From: Kushneria sinocarnis
GTDB taxonomy: Bacteria; Pseudomonadota; Gammaproteobacteria; Pseudomonadales; Halomonadaceae
Direction: 5' to 3'
Length of the DNA: 64,000 nt
Assembly: GCF_003633775.1 (NCBI RefSeq)
Contig: NZ_RBIN01000001.1
Span: 496,001 to 560,000 of the forward strand
Positions 34,524-41,362 of the stretch are shown piece after piece. The notes under the pieces are model-generated. The model made no database searches. It saw nothing but the letters and a program-made list of their open reading frames with translations, and had not been told where the DNA came from. Position 1 is the first letter of the stretch; every line of letters starts with the position of its first letter. Made by a program: the position numbers and the translations under genes.

Positions 34524-34850
34524 TCAGTGGCCCTGCGCCTCGTCGGGCGCCTGCTCTTCAACGGCGGTGGCCTCGGGTGCGGCCTGCATGTCGGCTGCCG
34601 CGCTGTGGTGGCAGGCAATGATGGCTTCCACCTCGGCTGCACAGCGCGCCCAGGCGGCCTCGGTGCGCTCCAGCTGAAGATGCAGCTCACCGTTGGTGGT
34701 CGGATGACTCGCCGGAAGCGTGCAGGGATCCGGGGTCGCGCAGCGATTGACGGTAAGCGTCGGCGCCGGTGACGGCATCTCGCTGGCGCAGCCGGATAAT
34801 CCGATCAGGCAGAGGCTGATCAGCCCACTGCTGAATGCTGGCATTCTCAT
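34524..34850 (-). CDS. Rz1/LysC-like outer-membrane spanin (o-spanin) lipoprotein
   Basis: A 108-residue lipoprotein. The signal peptide MRMPAFSSGLISLCLIG ends in lipobox LSGC, so the mature protein is lipid-anchored. The mature part is Pro/Cys-rich, with the TPDPCTLPASHPTTNGEL pattern typical of LysC/Rz1-like o-spanins, and continues into an acidic Ala-rich tail. It overlaps the 3' part of the i-spanin gene in another frame (34687-34850), the classic nested Rz/Rz1 arrangement. The start at 34850 has AGGGAG. With the i-spanin it would fuse the two membranes at the last step of lysis. Confidence 0.82.
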   Translation of the reverse strand: MRMPAFSSGLISLCLIGLSGCASEMPSPAPTLTVNRCATPDPCTLPASHPTTNGELHLQLERTEAAWARCAAEVEAIIACHHSAAADMQAAPEATAVEEQAPDEAQGH

Positions 34851-35127
34851 GTTGTAACTCCCTGATGTGCTGAAGACGGTTGGAGGCGAGCCGCGCCAGG
34901 CGGGCCCGTCGGTCGGCAAGCTGTTGGCGCTGTTGTTCGATGCGTCTGGCGTTGTGCCAGAGCGCATCGATGATCAGCTGGCGCCGCTGCGATTCAAGTT
35001 GCTCCCGGTCGAGCTGCTCGCTGACCTGATCGGCTCTGGCAGCAGCGGCTTCGCTGCGCTCCCACAGTGCCCAGCAGCTCAGGGCCAGCATCAGCATGAC
35101 GGCGCCGATGGCGAGATAGCGGGTCAT
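34687..35127 (-). CDS. Rz-like inner-membrane spanin (i-spanin)
   Basis: A 146-residue protein with an N-terminal membrane anchor (YLAIGAVMLMLALSCWALW). A long coiled coil rich in Gln, Arg, Glu and Leu follows (about residues 25-105) and a Pro-containing tail, the plan of Rz-type i-spanins. The start ATG 35127 overlaps the endolysin stop by 4 nt (ATGA) and has AAGGAG before it. It would form a periplasm-spanning complex with the overlapping o-spanin. Part of a four-gene lysis cassette without other phage genes. Confidence 0.8.
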   Translation of the reverse strand: MTRYLAIGAVMLMLALSCWALWERSEAAAARADQVSEQLDREQLESQRRQLIIDALWHNARRIEQQRQQLADRRARLARLASNRLQHIRELQHENASIQQWADQPLPDRIIRLRQRDAVTGADAYRQSLRDPGSLHASGESSDHQR

Positions 35128-35612
35128 GGCTCGAGCTCCTTCAGACACAGCCTGCGCTCGGTCTGCCGACGCCTTACCAGCCCGGGCAGTTTCCTGCCGC
35201 CGGCATGTACCCAGCGGGTCAGTTCATTGCAGGCAGCGCGAGGCTTGCCGGCGTTGAGCTTGCGCAGCAGGGTGGAGTCGCGAAAGTTGCCTTCGCCAAC
35301 GTTGAAGATGAACGAGGCCAGCGCCGCTCGGCGGCTCTCCGGCATCTGCCGGTAGATGACGGGATCAACCCGGCGCTCGAGAGCGGCGAAGGCCTCGCCG
35401 AGGTCCTCTTCGAGCAGCGCCCGGCAGCGTTCATCGCTGAGGCGTTCGCCGGCCCGGACCCCGGGGCCGGTATGGCCGGTACACACGGTGGGAACCCCGA
35501 CCGGATCGAGATAGGCCGTGTTTTCCGTGCCTTCGAAGTAGCCCACGACAGCCGTGGCGATGGAAAGCGCGCCGGCCGAGCCGGTGGCGATCAGACGTCG
35601 GGGAATCCTCAT
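35124..35612 (-). CDS. GH24 phage-type lysozyme (endolysin), possible SAR type
   Basis: A 162-residue muramidase cleaving the MurNAc-GlcNAc bond. The T4/P21-type catalytic set is exact: Glu in GYFEGTEN, Asp after eight intervening residues (YLDPVG) and Thr after five more (VPTVCTG). The N-terminal stretch LIATGSAGALSIATAVVGY is only weakly hydrophobic and Gly/Ala-rich, as in signal-anchor-release endolysins that reach the periplasm by Sec without the holin. GGGAGG precedes ATG 35612, which overlaps the holin stop as ATGA. Confidence 0.9.
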   Translation of the reverse strand: MRIPRRLIATGSAGALSIATAVVGYFEGTENTAYLDPVGVPTVCTGHTGPGVRAGERLSDERCRALLEEDLGEAFAALERRVDPVIYRQMPESRRAALASFIFNVGEGNFRDSTLLRKLNAGKPRAACNELTRWVHAGGRKLPGLVRRRQTERRLCLKELEP

Positions 35613-35830
35613 GTTTCCTCCCTGCGACGCTGTCGCCGTTCCTTCTGCTCCCGCCAGCGCTGGAAACGATGAATGTATCTGGTGAGCAGCAGGCCGATCT
35701 GCAGCGTCAGATAGCACAGCGTCAATACGCTGACCCAGTCGGCCGGCGTCATCCCGCCTGCGTGAAGCAGGGAAACAAGCCCCGGTGGTACGGTCCGGGC
35801 GGTTTCGGAAACCAGTGTCGTCAACGGCAT
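35609..35830 (-). CDS. Putative holin, 73 residues
   Basis: A small membrane protein. A periplasmic-looking N-terminus (MPLTTLVSETARTVPPGL) precedes one clear hydrophobic helix (DWVSVLTLCYLTLQIGLLL) and a strongly basic C-terminus (KERRQRRREE). Size, helix and basic tail fit class II/III holins, and the position immediately before a translationally coupled endolysin is decisive. The ribosome site is GGGAGGA before ATG 35830. It would form the membrane lesion that triggers lysis or pinhole-type depolarisation. Confidence 0.72.
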   Translation of the reverse strand: MPLTTLVSETARTVPPGLVSLLHAGGMTPADWVSVLTLCYLTLQIGLLLTRYIHRFQRWREQKERRQRRREET

Positions 35831-35846
35831 TTTTCCTCCCGCGTTG

Positions 35847-35874
35847 CTTTGACGGCGCCGGTTATCAGTCAAAG
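35847..35874. promoter_or_regulatory. 7-bp inverted repeat upstream of the holin gene
   Basis: CTTTGAC and GTCAAAG are separated by 14 bp, 17 bp before the holin start. The spacing fits a dimeric repressor site and overlaps where the cassette promoter and leader should lie. It is not a LexA box. Confidence 0.35.
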
Positions 35875-36005
35875 GTATTAGTTCCGGCGCCCGACGGGAT
35901 TACGCTACCGTTGCCATATAGCGTGCCGCCACGAGATGGGAGTGTCGGGAGGCTGCCGTAATCGCCCACGTAACAGCAGGTTACGGCATCAGAGAGGGAG
36001 GTCTT

Positions 36006-36054
36006 GGGGCAAGCGATGCTCCGGCACGGCGCCGGGCGCATTGTGTTTTGCCCC
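36006..36054. other. Long imperfect hairpin between the divergent holin and acuI genes
   Basis: Nested arms GGGGCAA/TTGCCCC, ATGC/GCAT and CCGGC/GCCGG give 16 paired positions with small internal loops. The element lies in the 279-bp gap between the lysis cassette and acuI and is about 55 bp before the acuI start. It could be a structured leader, an operator region or a relic of integration. No gene is supported between 35831 and 36109. Confidence 0.35.
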
Positions 36055-36109
36055 GCGCCCGACCAGGGTAAAGGTCGGGAGTTCATTCAGGTAAACCGGG
36101 GAGAGACGC

Positions 36110-37093
36110 ATGTTCCGGGCAGTTCTGACCGAGCGCGACGACGCGGGGTATCGCAGCCAGCTGACGACGCTGGATGAGGCGCAACTACCGGCCGGTGATG
36201 TCACCGTGCGGATTACGCATTCGACCCTCAACTACAAGGACGCGCTGGCGATTACCGGACGCGGCCGGATCGTGCGTGACTTTCCCATGGTGCCCGGCAT
36301 CGATTTCGCGGGCACCGTCGAAAGCAGCGAGCACCCCGATTATCGGTCGGGCGACAACGTGCTGCTCAACGGCTGGGGCGTCGGCGAGTCGCACTGGGGC
36401 GGGCTTGCGGAGAAGGCCCGGGTCAACGGCGACTGGCTGCTGCCGCTGCCGCAGGCCTTTACGCCGTGGCAGGCAATGGCCATCGGTACGGCGGGCTATA
36501 CGGCGATGCTGTCGATCATCGCCCTCGAGCGCCAGGGCGTGACACCGGCCAGCGGCGAGGTGCTCGTGACCGGTGCCAGCGGCGGGGTGGGGAGTTTCGC
36601 CATCGCGCTGCTGGCTGCGCTGGGGTACCGGGTCGTGGCCTCGACCGGCAGGTTGGAAGAGCAGGCGTATCTGCAGCGGCTGGGCGCGGCAGAAGTCATC
36701 GATCGCAGTACCCTCTCGGAACCTGCTCGCCCGCTGGAGAAGGCGCGCTGGGCAGGCGCGATTGACTCCATCGGCAGTCATACCCTGGCCGGGGTCTGTG
36801 CCTCCATGCAGCGCGGCGGCGTGGTGACCGCCTGTGGTCTGGCCCAGGGCATGGATTTTCCCGCCACGGTAGCGCCCTTCATTCTGAGAGGTGTCACGCT
36901 GGTCGGGATCGACAGTGCCATGCGTCCGCGCGAGGACCGGATGGCGGCGTGGCAGCGTCTTGCCACCACACTTGATGTGTCGCTGCTGGATGAGGTCAGC
37001 CGCACCATCGACCTTTCCCGGGTGGTGGATACGGCGACCGAACTGATCGAGGGGCGTATTCGCGGCCGCATGGTGGTGCAGGTCGCCGGGTAA
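36110..37093 (+). CDS. acuI: Acrylyl-CoA reductase AcuI (MDR superfamily)
   Basis: A 327-residue NADPH-dependent medium-chain reductase without zinc ligands, converting acryloyl-CoA to propionyl-CoA. Motifs: STLNYKDALAITG and PGIDFAGTV near the N-terminus, and the nucleotide loop TGASGGVGSFAIALLAALGY near residues 149-168 followed by a basic STGR that favours NADPH. The C-terminal IEGRIRGRMVVQV is the AcuI/YhdH/YhfP signature. In marine bacteria AcuI detoxifies acrylate from DMSP breakdown; in others it is housekeeping. No DMSP lyase gene is nearby. The ribosome site is GGGGAGAG. Confidence 0.92.
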   Translation: MFRAVLTERDDAGYRSQLTTLDEAQLPAGDVTVRITHSTLNYKDALAITGRGRIVRDFPMVPGIDFAGTVESSEHPDYRSGDNVLLNGWGVGESHWGGLAEKARVNGDWLLPLPQAFTPWQAMAIGTAGYTAMLSIIALERQGVTPASGEVLVTGASGGVGSFAIALLAALGYRVVASTGRLEEQAYLQRLGAAEVIDRSTLSEPARPLEKARWAGAIDSIGSHTLAGVCASMQRGGVVTACGLAQGMDFPATVAPFILRGVTLVGIDSAMRPREDRMAAWQRLATTLDVSLLDEVSRTIDLSRVVDTATELIEGRIRGRMVVQVAG

Positions 37094-37139
37094 CAGCCGA
37101 ATACGCGGCCGGAAGCGCTGAATTTCCGGCCGTGGTGCT

Positions 37140-37415
37140 TCAGAGGTTGAGCTCGCGCCTGGCAATCGCCTTCGCCGCGCGGAGTGCGGCCGGGCGGTCG
37201 AAATCGGCGCCCTGGTCGCACAGCGCCGACAGCTGCTCGGTCAGGCTGTGCTCACTCAGGTGTCCGCCAGCCAGTGACGCTTCATAAGCGAAGTGAGCCG
37301 CAACCTCGTAAGGATTGTGGGTGGGCGTGCCCCCCTGGTTGATGATCTCGATCACCCGCTCGAGGCTGAGGGTCTGTCTCAGCGTCTCGCAGGATGAAGT
37401 GTTGAAAACTTCCAT
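37140..37415 (-). CDS. Hypothetical protein, 91 residues
   Basis: The start ATG 37415 has GAGGTG at good spacing. The product is helical and soluble: MEVFNTSSCETLRQTLSLERVIEII, then NPYEVAAHFAYEASLAGGHLSEHSL and a basic C-terminus RAAKAIARRELNL. No membrane segment or catalytic motif. It converges on acuI. Function unknown; the family is not recognised. Confidence 0.6.
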   Translation of the reverse strand: MEVFNTSSCETLRQTLSLERVIEIINQGGTPTHNPYEVAAHFAYEASLAGGHLSEHSLTEQLSALCDQGADFDRPAALRAAKAIARRELNL

Positions 37416-37631
37416 GTTCACACCTCGCACTCGTTCATGACCCGACCCGATCGGCATGCTGGTCGCATGTACAGCCTGCGGCTCCTTGTCGATGCGTGCC
37501 ATGACCTGGGTTAGAAAGACAAAAATGTCCTGGTGCTGGTCGCGTCGGTTGCCGGGATGGGCGCGGAACAGATGTCGGGCGAGGCGGGCGCATAAAAAGG
37601 CCGCCATTGCTGACGGCACAATAAGGGTTGA

Positions 37632-37735
37632 GCAAGCGAACGTGGAACGAATCGCTTGCAGTGCAGTCTGACAGAGCCCGCTTTCAGGCAACAGCGGATT
37701 GCGACCAATGATGGAGGCTGCACTCCGCTGTTGCC
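37632..37735. other. Two perfect hairpins in a 600-bp gene-free interval
   Basis: GCAAGCG and CGCTTGC (7 bp; 37632-37638 and 37653-37659) are followed by GGCAACAGCGGA and TCCGCTGTTGCC (12 bp; 37687-37698 and 37724-37735, spacer 25). No coding frame between 37416 and 38013 has a ribosome site. The repeats could belong to a structured RNA or to the ends of a degraded mobile element. Confidence 0.4.
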
Positions 37736-38013
37736 GTCAACGCTTGTGCCGATGGTTGCTTCTGGTTACCGATCGGGGCAGATGCGCCATTGAAGGTGCA
37801 GGGCGCTGTCCCAATGCACGCTCGCAGGGCAGCGTGGCAGTGTCAGCGGGCCATGGCCGGATCGATCCTTCCGACGGTGCTTTCGAGCCGGCTGCAACTG
37901 CCGTGACGAACGGCAGCAATCAGTAACCGGCCCAGTGAATCCAGGTTATGGCAGCGCGCTGGTGCCCGGCAGGAAAATAGCGTGGTTATTACCCATCGGG
38001 AGATCGCAACACC

Positions 38014-38211
38014 ATGTCCAGTGAATCCAGAAAGCCGCTCAAGAAGAAGGTGACCGGCCGTGTCATGGAAGAGATCGGCGTCGCGCTCAACAGCGACACC
38101 GTCTATGACAAGGGCAAGCGGAATGAAATCATTGCGCGTCTGCGCAAGGAGAAGGGCATGAGCAAGGAGGAGGCCGAGCAGGAGGTAGACCGCTTCCTGG
38201 GCGACGTCTGA
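38014..38211 (+). CDS. Hypothetical small basic protein, 65 residues
   Basis: A charged, helical protein with many Lys and Glu (SRKPLKKKVTGRVMEEIG, then LRKEKGMSKEEAEQEVDRFLGDV). A ribosome site GGGAG precedes the ATG at slightly long spacing. It has no signal peptide or membrane segment. Composition and neighbours (CsbD-like and other small proteins) suggest a stress-related protein, but the family is not recognised. Confidence 0.6.
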   Translation: MSSESRKPLKKKVTGRVMEEIGVALNSDTVYDKGKRNEIIARLRKEKGMSKEEAEQEVDRFLGDV

Positions 38212-38440
38212 GCCCGGCGTTCCCGCCGTCCGGCATACCTCGCCTTGCATCTCGCCCGCAGCTTCCGGTGGCTCCTGCGGGCGATGGTGTCCTGCCCGGT
38301 CCGCACTCCGGCAACAGGCAGCGTTGCCTGTACGCCGCAGTACCCGCTCCCGATGGCCCGCAGCGACTCATCGGCCGGTTGATCGGCTGACGGTCAGCGC
38401 GGCCCGGCCCGCGATCGGGTGCCCATGGCAAATGGGGCGG

Positions 38441-38470
38441 AAAAAAACGAGCCCGCCGGAAGGCGGGCTC
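38441..38470 (-). terminator. Intrinsic terminator of the CsbD/DUF883-like gene
   Basis: On the minus strand GAGCCCGCC-TTCC-GGCGGGCTC (9-bp stem) is followed by G and seven T residues, 32 bp past the stop of the gene at 38503-38754. The interval 38212-38440 shows no gene. Confidence 0.85.
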
Positions 38471-38502
38471 TGCTCATGCTGGCAGATGCCGAGCCGAGCT
38501 GC

Positions 38503-38754
38503 TCAGCTGCGGCCGACCAGCAGGCCGAACACGAAACCGACCCCGGCGGCAATGGCCAGCGCATTGAACGGGCGATCGGCGGTGTATTCGCGCGCGTTTT
38601 CCATGGCTTCGCCGTACTGCGCCTGGGCCCGGCCTGCGGCGCTGCGTACCCGACCTTCCGTCTGCACGGAGTGATCATCGGTTGCTTCGCCAAAGGCCTG
38701 CTGGGCGCGCCCGGCGAGATTGCGGGATTCACCCTCGAGCTGATCCGTGTTCAT
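38503..38754 (-). CDS. CsbD-like protein with a DUF883/ElaB-type C-terminal membrane anchor
   Basis: An 83-residue protein. Residues 1-50 follow the CsbD pattern (MNTDQLEGESRNLAGRAQ, QTEGRVRSAAGRAQAQYG), a helical stress-induced domain. Residues 55-83 (YTADRPFNALAIAAGVGFVF, then GLLVGRS) match the C-terminal Gly-rich membrane helix of ElaB/YqjD/DUF883 proteins that tether ribosomes or other partners to the inner membrane. The combination implies a membrane-anchored stress protein. AGGAG precedes ATG 38754, and a strong terminator follows. Confidence 0.78.
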   Translation of the reverse strand: MNTDQLEGESRNLAGRAQQAFGEATDDHSVQTEGRVRSAAGRAQAQYGEAMENAREYTADRPFNALAIAAGVGFVFGLLVGRS

Positions 38755-38936
38755 GATGTCTCCTGACAGTGAATGGATGAATGACCACGTCTGCCCCCCC
38801 AGGTTATGACAAAATTGCGCGCTCTGCCGAACTATTTTGCGCGTGCCGGATTTGACCTTCGGGGCTGACCTGCCACTGTTGCCTTCAGGGGAGGTCGATG
38901 GCCGTCTCCCCCGGCCTGCATTCGGGAGTCTTCGTC

Positions 38937-39596
38937 ATGTCGGAAAAGCAGTACCGCATTGTCTCTGCGCTGATGAAACGCCACGGACGGACCTTTGCCG
39001 CCGAGTTGGGAGTCGATCTGAAGCGCAATACACCCTCGCCCCTGTTCCGGCTGCTGTGCTTTTCGCTGCTGACCAGTGCGCCGGTACAGGCCGATATTGC
39101 CATGAAAGGCGCCATTGCGCTGGGGCGTGCCGGGTGGACCACGCCGGGGAAACTGGCCGACAGCCGCTGGGAGGCGCGGGCGAAAACCCTCAATGAAGCC
39201 GGTTACGCCCGGGTCGATGAAAAGACCGCCACCCAGCTCGACGAGATGAACCGTCAGCTGCTCGATGACTACCACGGCGATCTGCGCCGGCTGCGCGAGC
39301 ATGCTGACGGCGATGTTGCTCGGGCGCAGAAGGCGCTCAAGCGTTTCAAGGGCATCGGCGAGACCGGCGCCGGCATTTTTCTGCGCGAGGTGCAGCGTGC
39401 CTGGCCGGAGTTTCAGCCCTTTGCCGACAGGGCCGCACTGAAGGCCGCCGACAAGCTCGAACTGCCCGGCAGCGCCGAAGAGCTGGCCGGGCTGGTCGAT
39501 CGGGCGGACTATCCCCGGCTGGTGGCGGCGCTGGTCCGTGCCCAGCTGGCAAGGGATACGGATGAGCTGCGACGGGCGGCGGATTCATCGGCCTGA
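38937..39596 (+). CDS. Helix-hairpin-helix protein, endonuclease III-like fold
   Basis: A 219-residue soluble protein. The segment ALKRFKGIGETGAGIFLREVQRAWPEFQPFAD (about residues 137-168) is a helix-hairpin-helix with K-G-I-G followed by a Pro-Phe-Ala-Asp loop, reminiscent of HhH-GPD DNA glycosylases and of proteins labelled endonuclease in related genomes. A catalytic Lys and Fe-S cysteines are not evident, so enzymatic activity is uncertain. GGGAG lies eight bases before ATG 38937. It lies 80 bp ahead of the FAN1 nuclease gene on the same strand, suggesting a DNA-repair role. Confidence 0.7.
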   Translation: MSEKQYRIVSALMKRHGRTFAAELGVDLKRNTPSPLFRLLCFSLLTSAPVQADIAMKGAIALGRAGWTTPGKLADSRWEARAKTLNEAGYARVDEKTATQLDEMNRQLLDDYHGDLRRLREHADGDVARAQKALKRFKGIGETGAGIFLREVQRAWPEFQPFADRAALKAADKLELPGSAEELAGLVDRADYPRLVAALVRAQLARDTDELRRAADSSA

Positions 39597-39676
39597 CCGG
39601 CCCGCCGCTCGGGGCGGCGAGTGAATCGGCGCCTGCAAGGATTTCCGGGTCCCGGTGGCCTCGTTATCATGGTGTC

Positions 39677-41362
39677 ATGGAATCGCATGCGCTGCCCGCC
39701 CGCGGAGTCTCCGGGTTCGTCATTGCCGACGCCCTGAACGATCCGTTCTACTATCTGGTCAATTTCGAGAGCGTACTCGACTGGGTACGCACGCATCATC
39801 ACGACCTGCTCAGCGCGGATGAAACCGCCTTTGTGCATGACTTTGTGCAGCTGCCGCGTGTCTCCCGGGCGCTGCTGGTACGCATGGTGATGCGCAAGGG
39901 CGAGCTGTTTCGTCGCTCGAAGCTGGTCTACGACGAAATCGGTCCGATCGACCCGGCCTGTGCGCCGCTGATCGAGCATGGCTGGGTCGAGCGTGAACCG
40001 GCCATCGAGCTTTCCACCCTGTTCGAGCTGGCTACCCGTGCCGAGCTGAGCCGCGCCTTTCGCCCCTGGCTTGAACGCCCGGGTGGGCGCAAGGCGGCGC
40101 TGTTGGCGCAGCTTGCCGAGCAGTTCAGCGAGGCCCGCCCGTTCGGCGAGTGGCTGCCGGCCAGTGGTGACGCCCTCTATCGGCTGACCGTGATGCCGCT
40201 GTGCGAGCGGCTGCGGCTGATGTTCTTCGGCAATCTGCGCCAGAGCTGGTCGGAGTTCATCCTCGCCGACCTGGGGATCTTCCGCTTCGAGACGGTCGAG
40301 CTGAGCGAGGCCTCGCGCGCCTTCCACTCGCGCGAGGCGGTGGATCGCTATCTCGAGCTGCATCGCTGTCGCGAGCGGCTGGAGGGGGACGAGTCGCCGG
40401 CTGCCATTGCAGCGGATGTGCCTGCAGTGGCGGAAGACAGCGTCTGGCTGCGGGCGCGACGTGACCGCCTGCTCTACCGGCTGGCGCGGGAGAGCGAGCG
40501 TGGCGGCGACTACGCCACCGCCGTGACCCTTTATGCCGACAGTCATCATCCCGATGCCCGGCTGCGGCGCATCCGCGTGCTGGAGCGACTGGCGCAGTAC
40601 GAGCAGGCCCTCCAGCTGGCCGGGGAGGCCGAGGCGGCCCCGGAAAGCGACAGTGAAGCGCAGCAGCTGATGCGTATCATGCCCCGGCTGCGGCGTCGGC
40701 TGGGGCTGGCGAAGCGGCCGCCGGCCGATACGGGGCCGGTCGACACCTTCGAGCTGACGCTGCCCCGCCCCCTGCACGGCTCGGTGGAGCGGGCAGTGCG
40801 CGATCAGCTGCAGCAGTTTGATGCACCGGTGCACTATGTCGAGAACAGCCTGATCAACTCGCTGTTCGGACTGCTCTGCTGGGAGGCGATCTTCGCCCCC
40901 GTGCCCGGGGCCTTCTTTCACCCCTTTCACACCGGGCCGGCGGATCTGCATCAGCCGGATTTCCGCCAGCGTCGGGCGGCACTGTTCGAGCGCTGTTTCC
41001 AATGGCTGGAAAGCGGCGAGTGGGGCGAGGTCATCCGGCGCAATCGCGTCGCCAAGCAGGGGCTGCAGTCGCCCTTCGTGCACTGGGGGGCACTGGACGA
41101 AACGCTGCTGGAGCGTGCGCTGGCCCACCTGCCGCCGCAGCACCTGCGGCGCTGGTTCGAGCGGCTGCTGCAGGACATCCGGGCCAACCGCGCCGGCTTT
41201 CCGGATCTGATCCGCTTTACCCCCGAGCCGCCCGGCTACGAGATGATCGAGGTCAAGGGGCCGGGCGACCGGCTGCAGGACAACCAGCGGCGCTGGATCG
41301 AGTTCTGCCGCCAGCACGCCATGCCGGTGCGGGTCTGCCACGTGCGCTGGGCAAAGGCGTGA
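39677..41362 (+). CDS. FAN1-family structure-specific nuclease (VRR-NUC domain)
   Basis: A 561-residue protein matching bacterial FAN1 in length and plan. An N-terminal DNA-binding region (FYYLVNFESVLDWV, then LLVRMVMRKGELFRRSKLVYDEI) and TPR-like helices lead to a C-terminal VRR-NUC domain. The nuclease motif is complete: GFPDLIRF, then MIEVKGPGDRLQDNQRRW, giving the P-D...E-V-K and Gln residues that bind metal. Bacterial FAN1 (Pseudomonas) cuts 5' flaps and unhooks interstrand crosslinks. The stop overlaps the GTG start of the helicase gene by three bases, so the two are coupled. Confidence 0.9.
   Translation: MESHALPARGVSGFVIADALNDPFYYLVNFESVLDWVRTHHHDLLSADETAFVHDFVQLPRVSRALLVRMVMRKGELFRRSKLVYDEIGPIDPACAPLIEHGWVEREPAIELSTLFELATRAELSRAFRPWLERPGGRKAALLAQLAEQFSEARPFGEWLPASGDALYRLTVMPLCERLRLMFFGNLRQSWSEFILADLGIFRFETVELSEASRAFHSREAVDRYLELHRCRERLEGDESPAAIAADVPAVAEDSVWLRARRDRLLYRLARESERGGDYATAVTLYADSHHPDARLRRIRVLERLAQYEQALQLAGEAEAAPESDSEAQQLMRIMPRLRRRLGLAKRPPADTGPVDTFELTLPRPLHGSVERAVRDQLQQFDAPVHYVENSLINSLFGLLCWEAIFAPVPGAFFHPFHTGPADLHQPDFRQRRAALFERCFQWLESGEWGEVIRRNRVAKQGLQSPFVHWGALDETLLERALAHLPPQHLRRWFERLLQDIRANRAGFPDLIRFTPEPPGYEMIEVKGPGDRLQDNQRRWIEFCRQHAMPVRVCHVRWAKA

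Noticed and set aside
34524-35830. A larger prophage around the lysis genes
   Set aside because: No integrase, structural or replication genes, repressor or attachment repeats are visible on either side.
35865-36086. A 73-codon minus-strand frame before the holin that might be a phage tail remnant
   Set aside because: The Gly/Ser-rich end was suggestive, but there is no ribosome site, no recognisable domain, and the frame overlaps the structured hairpin.
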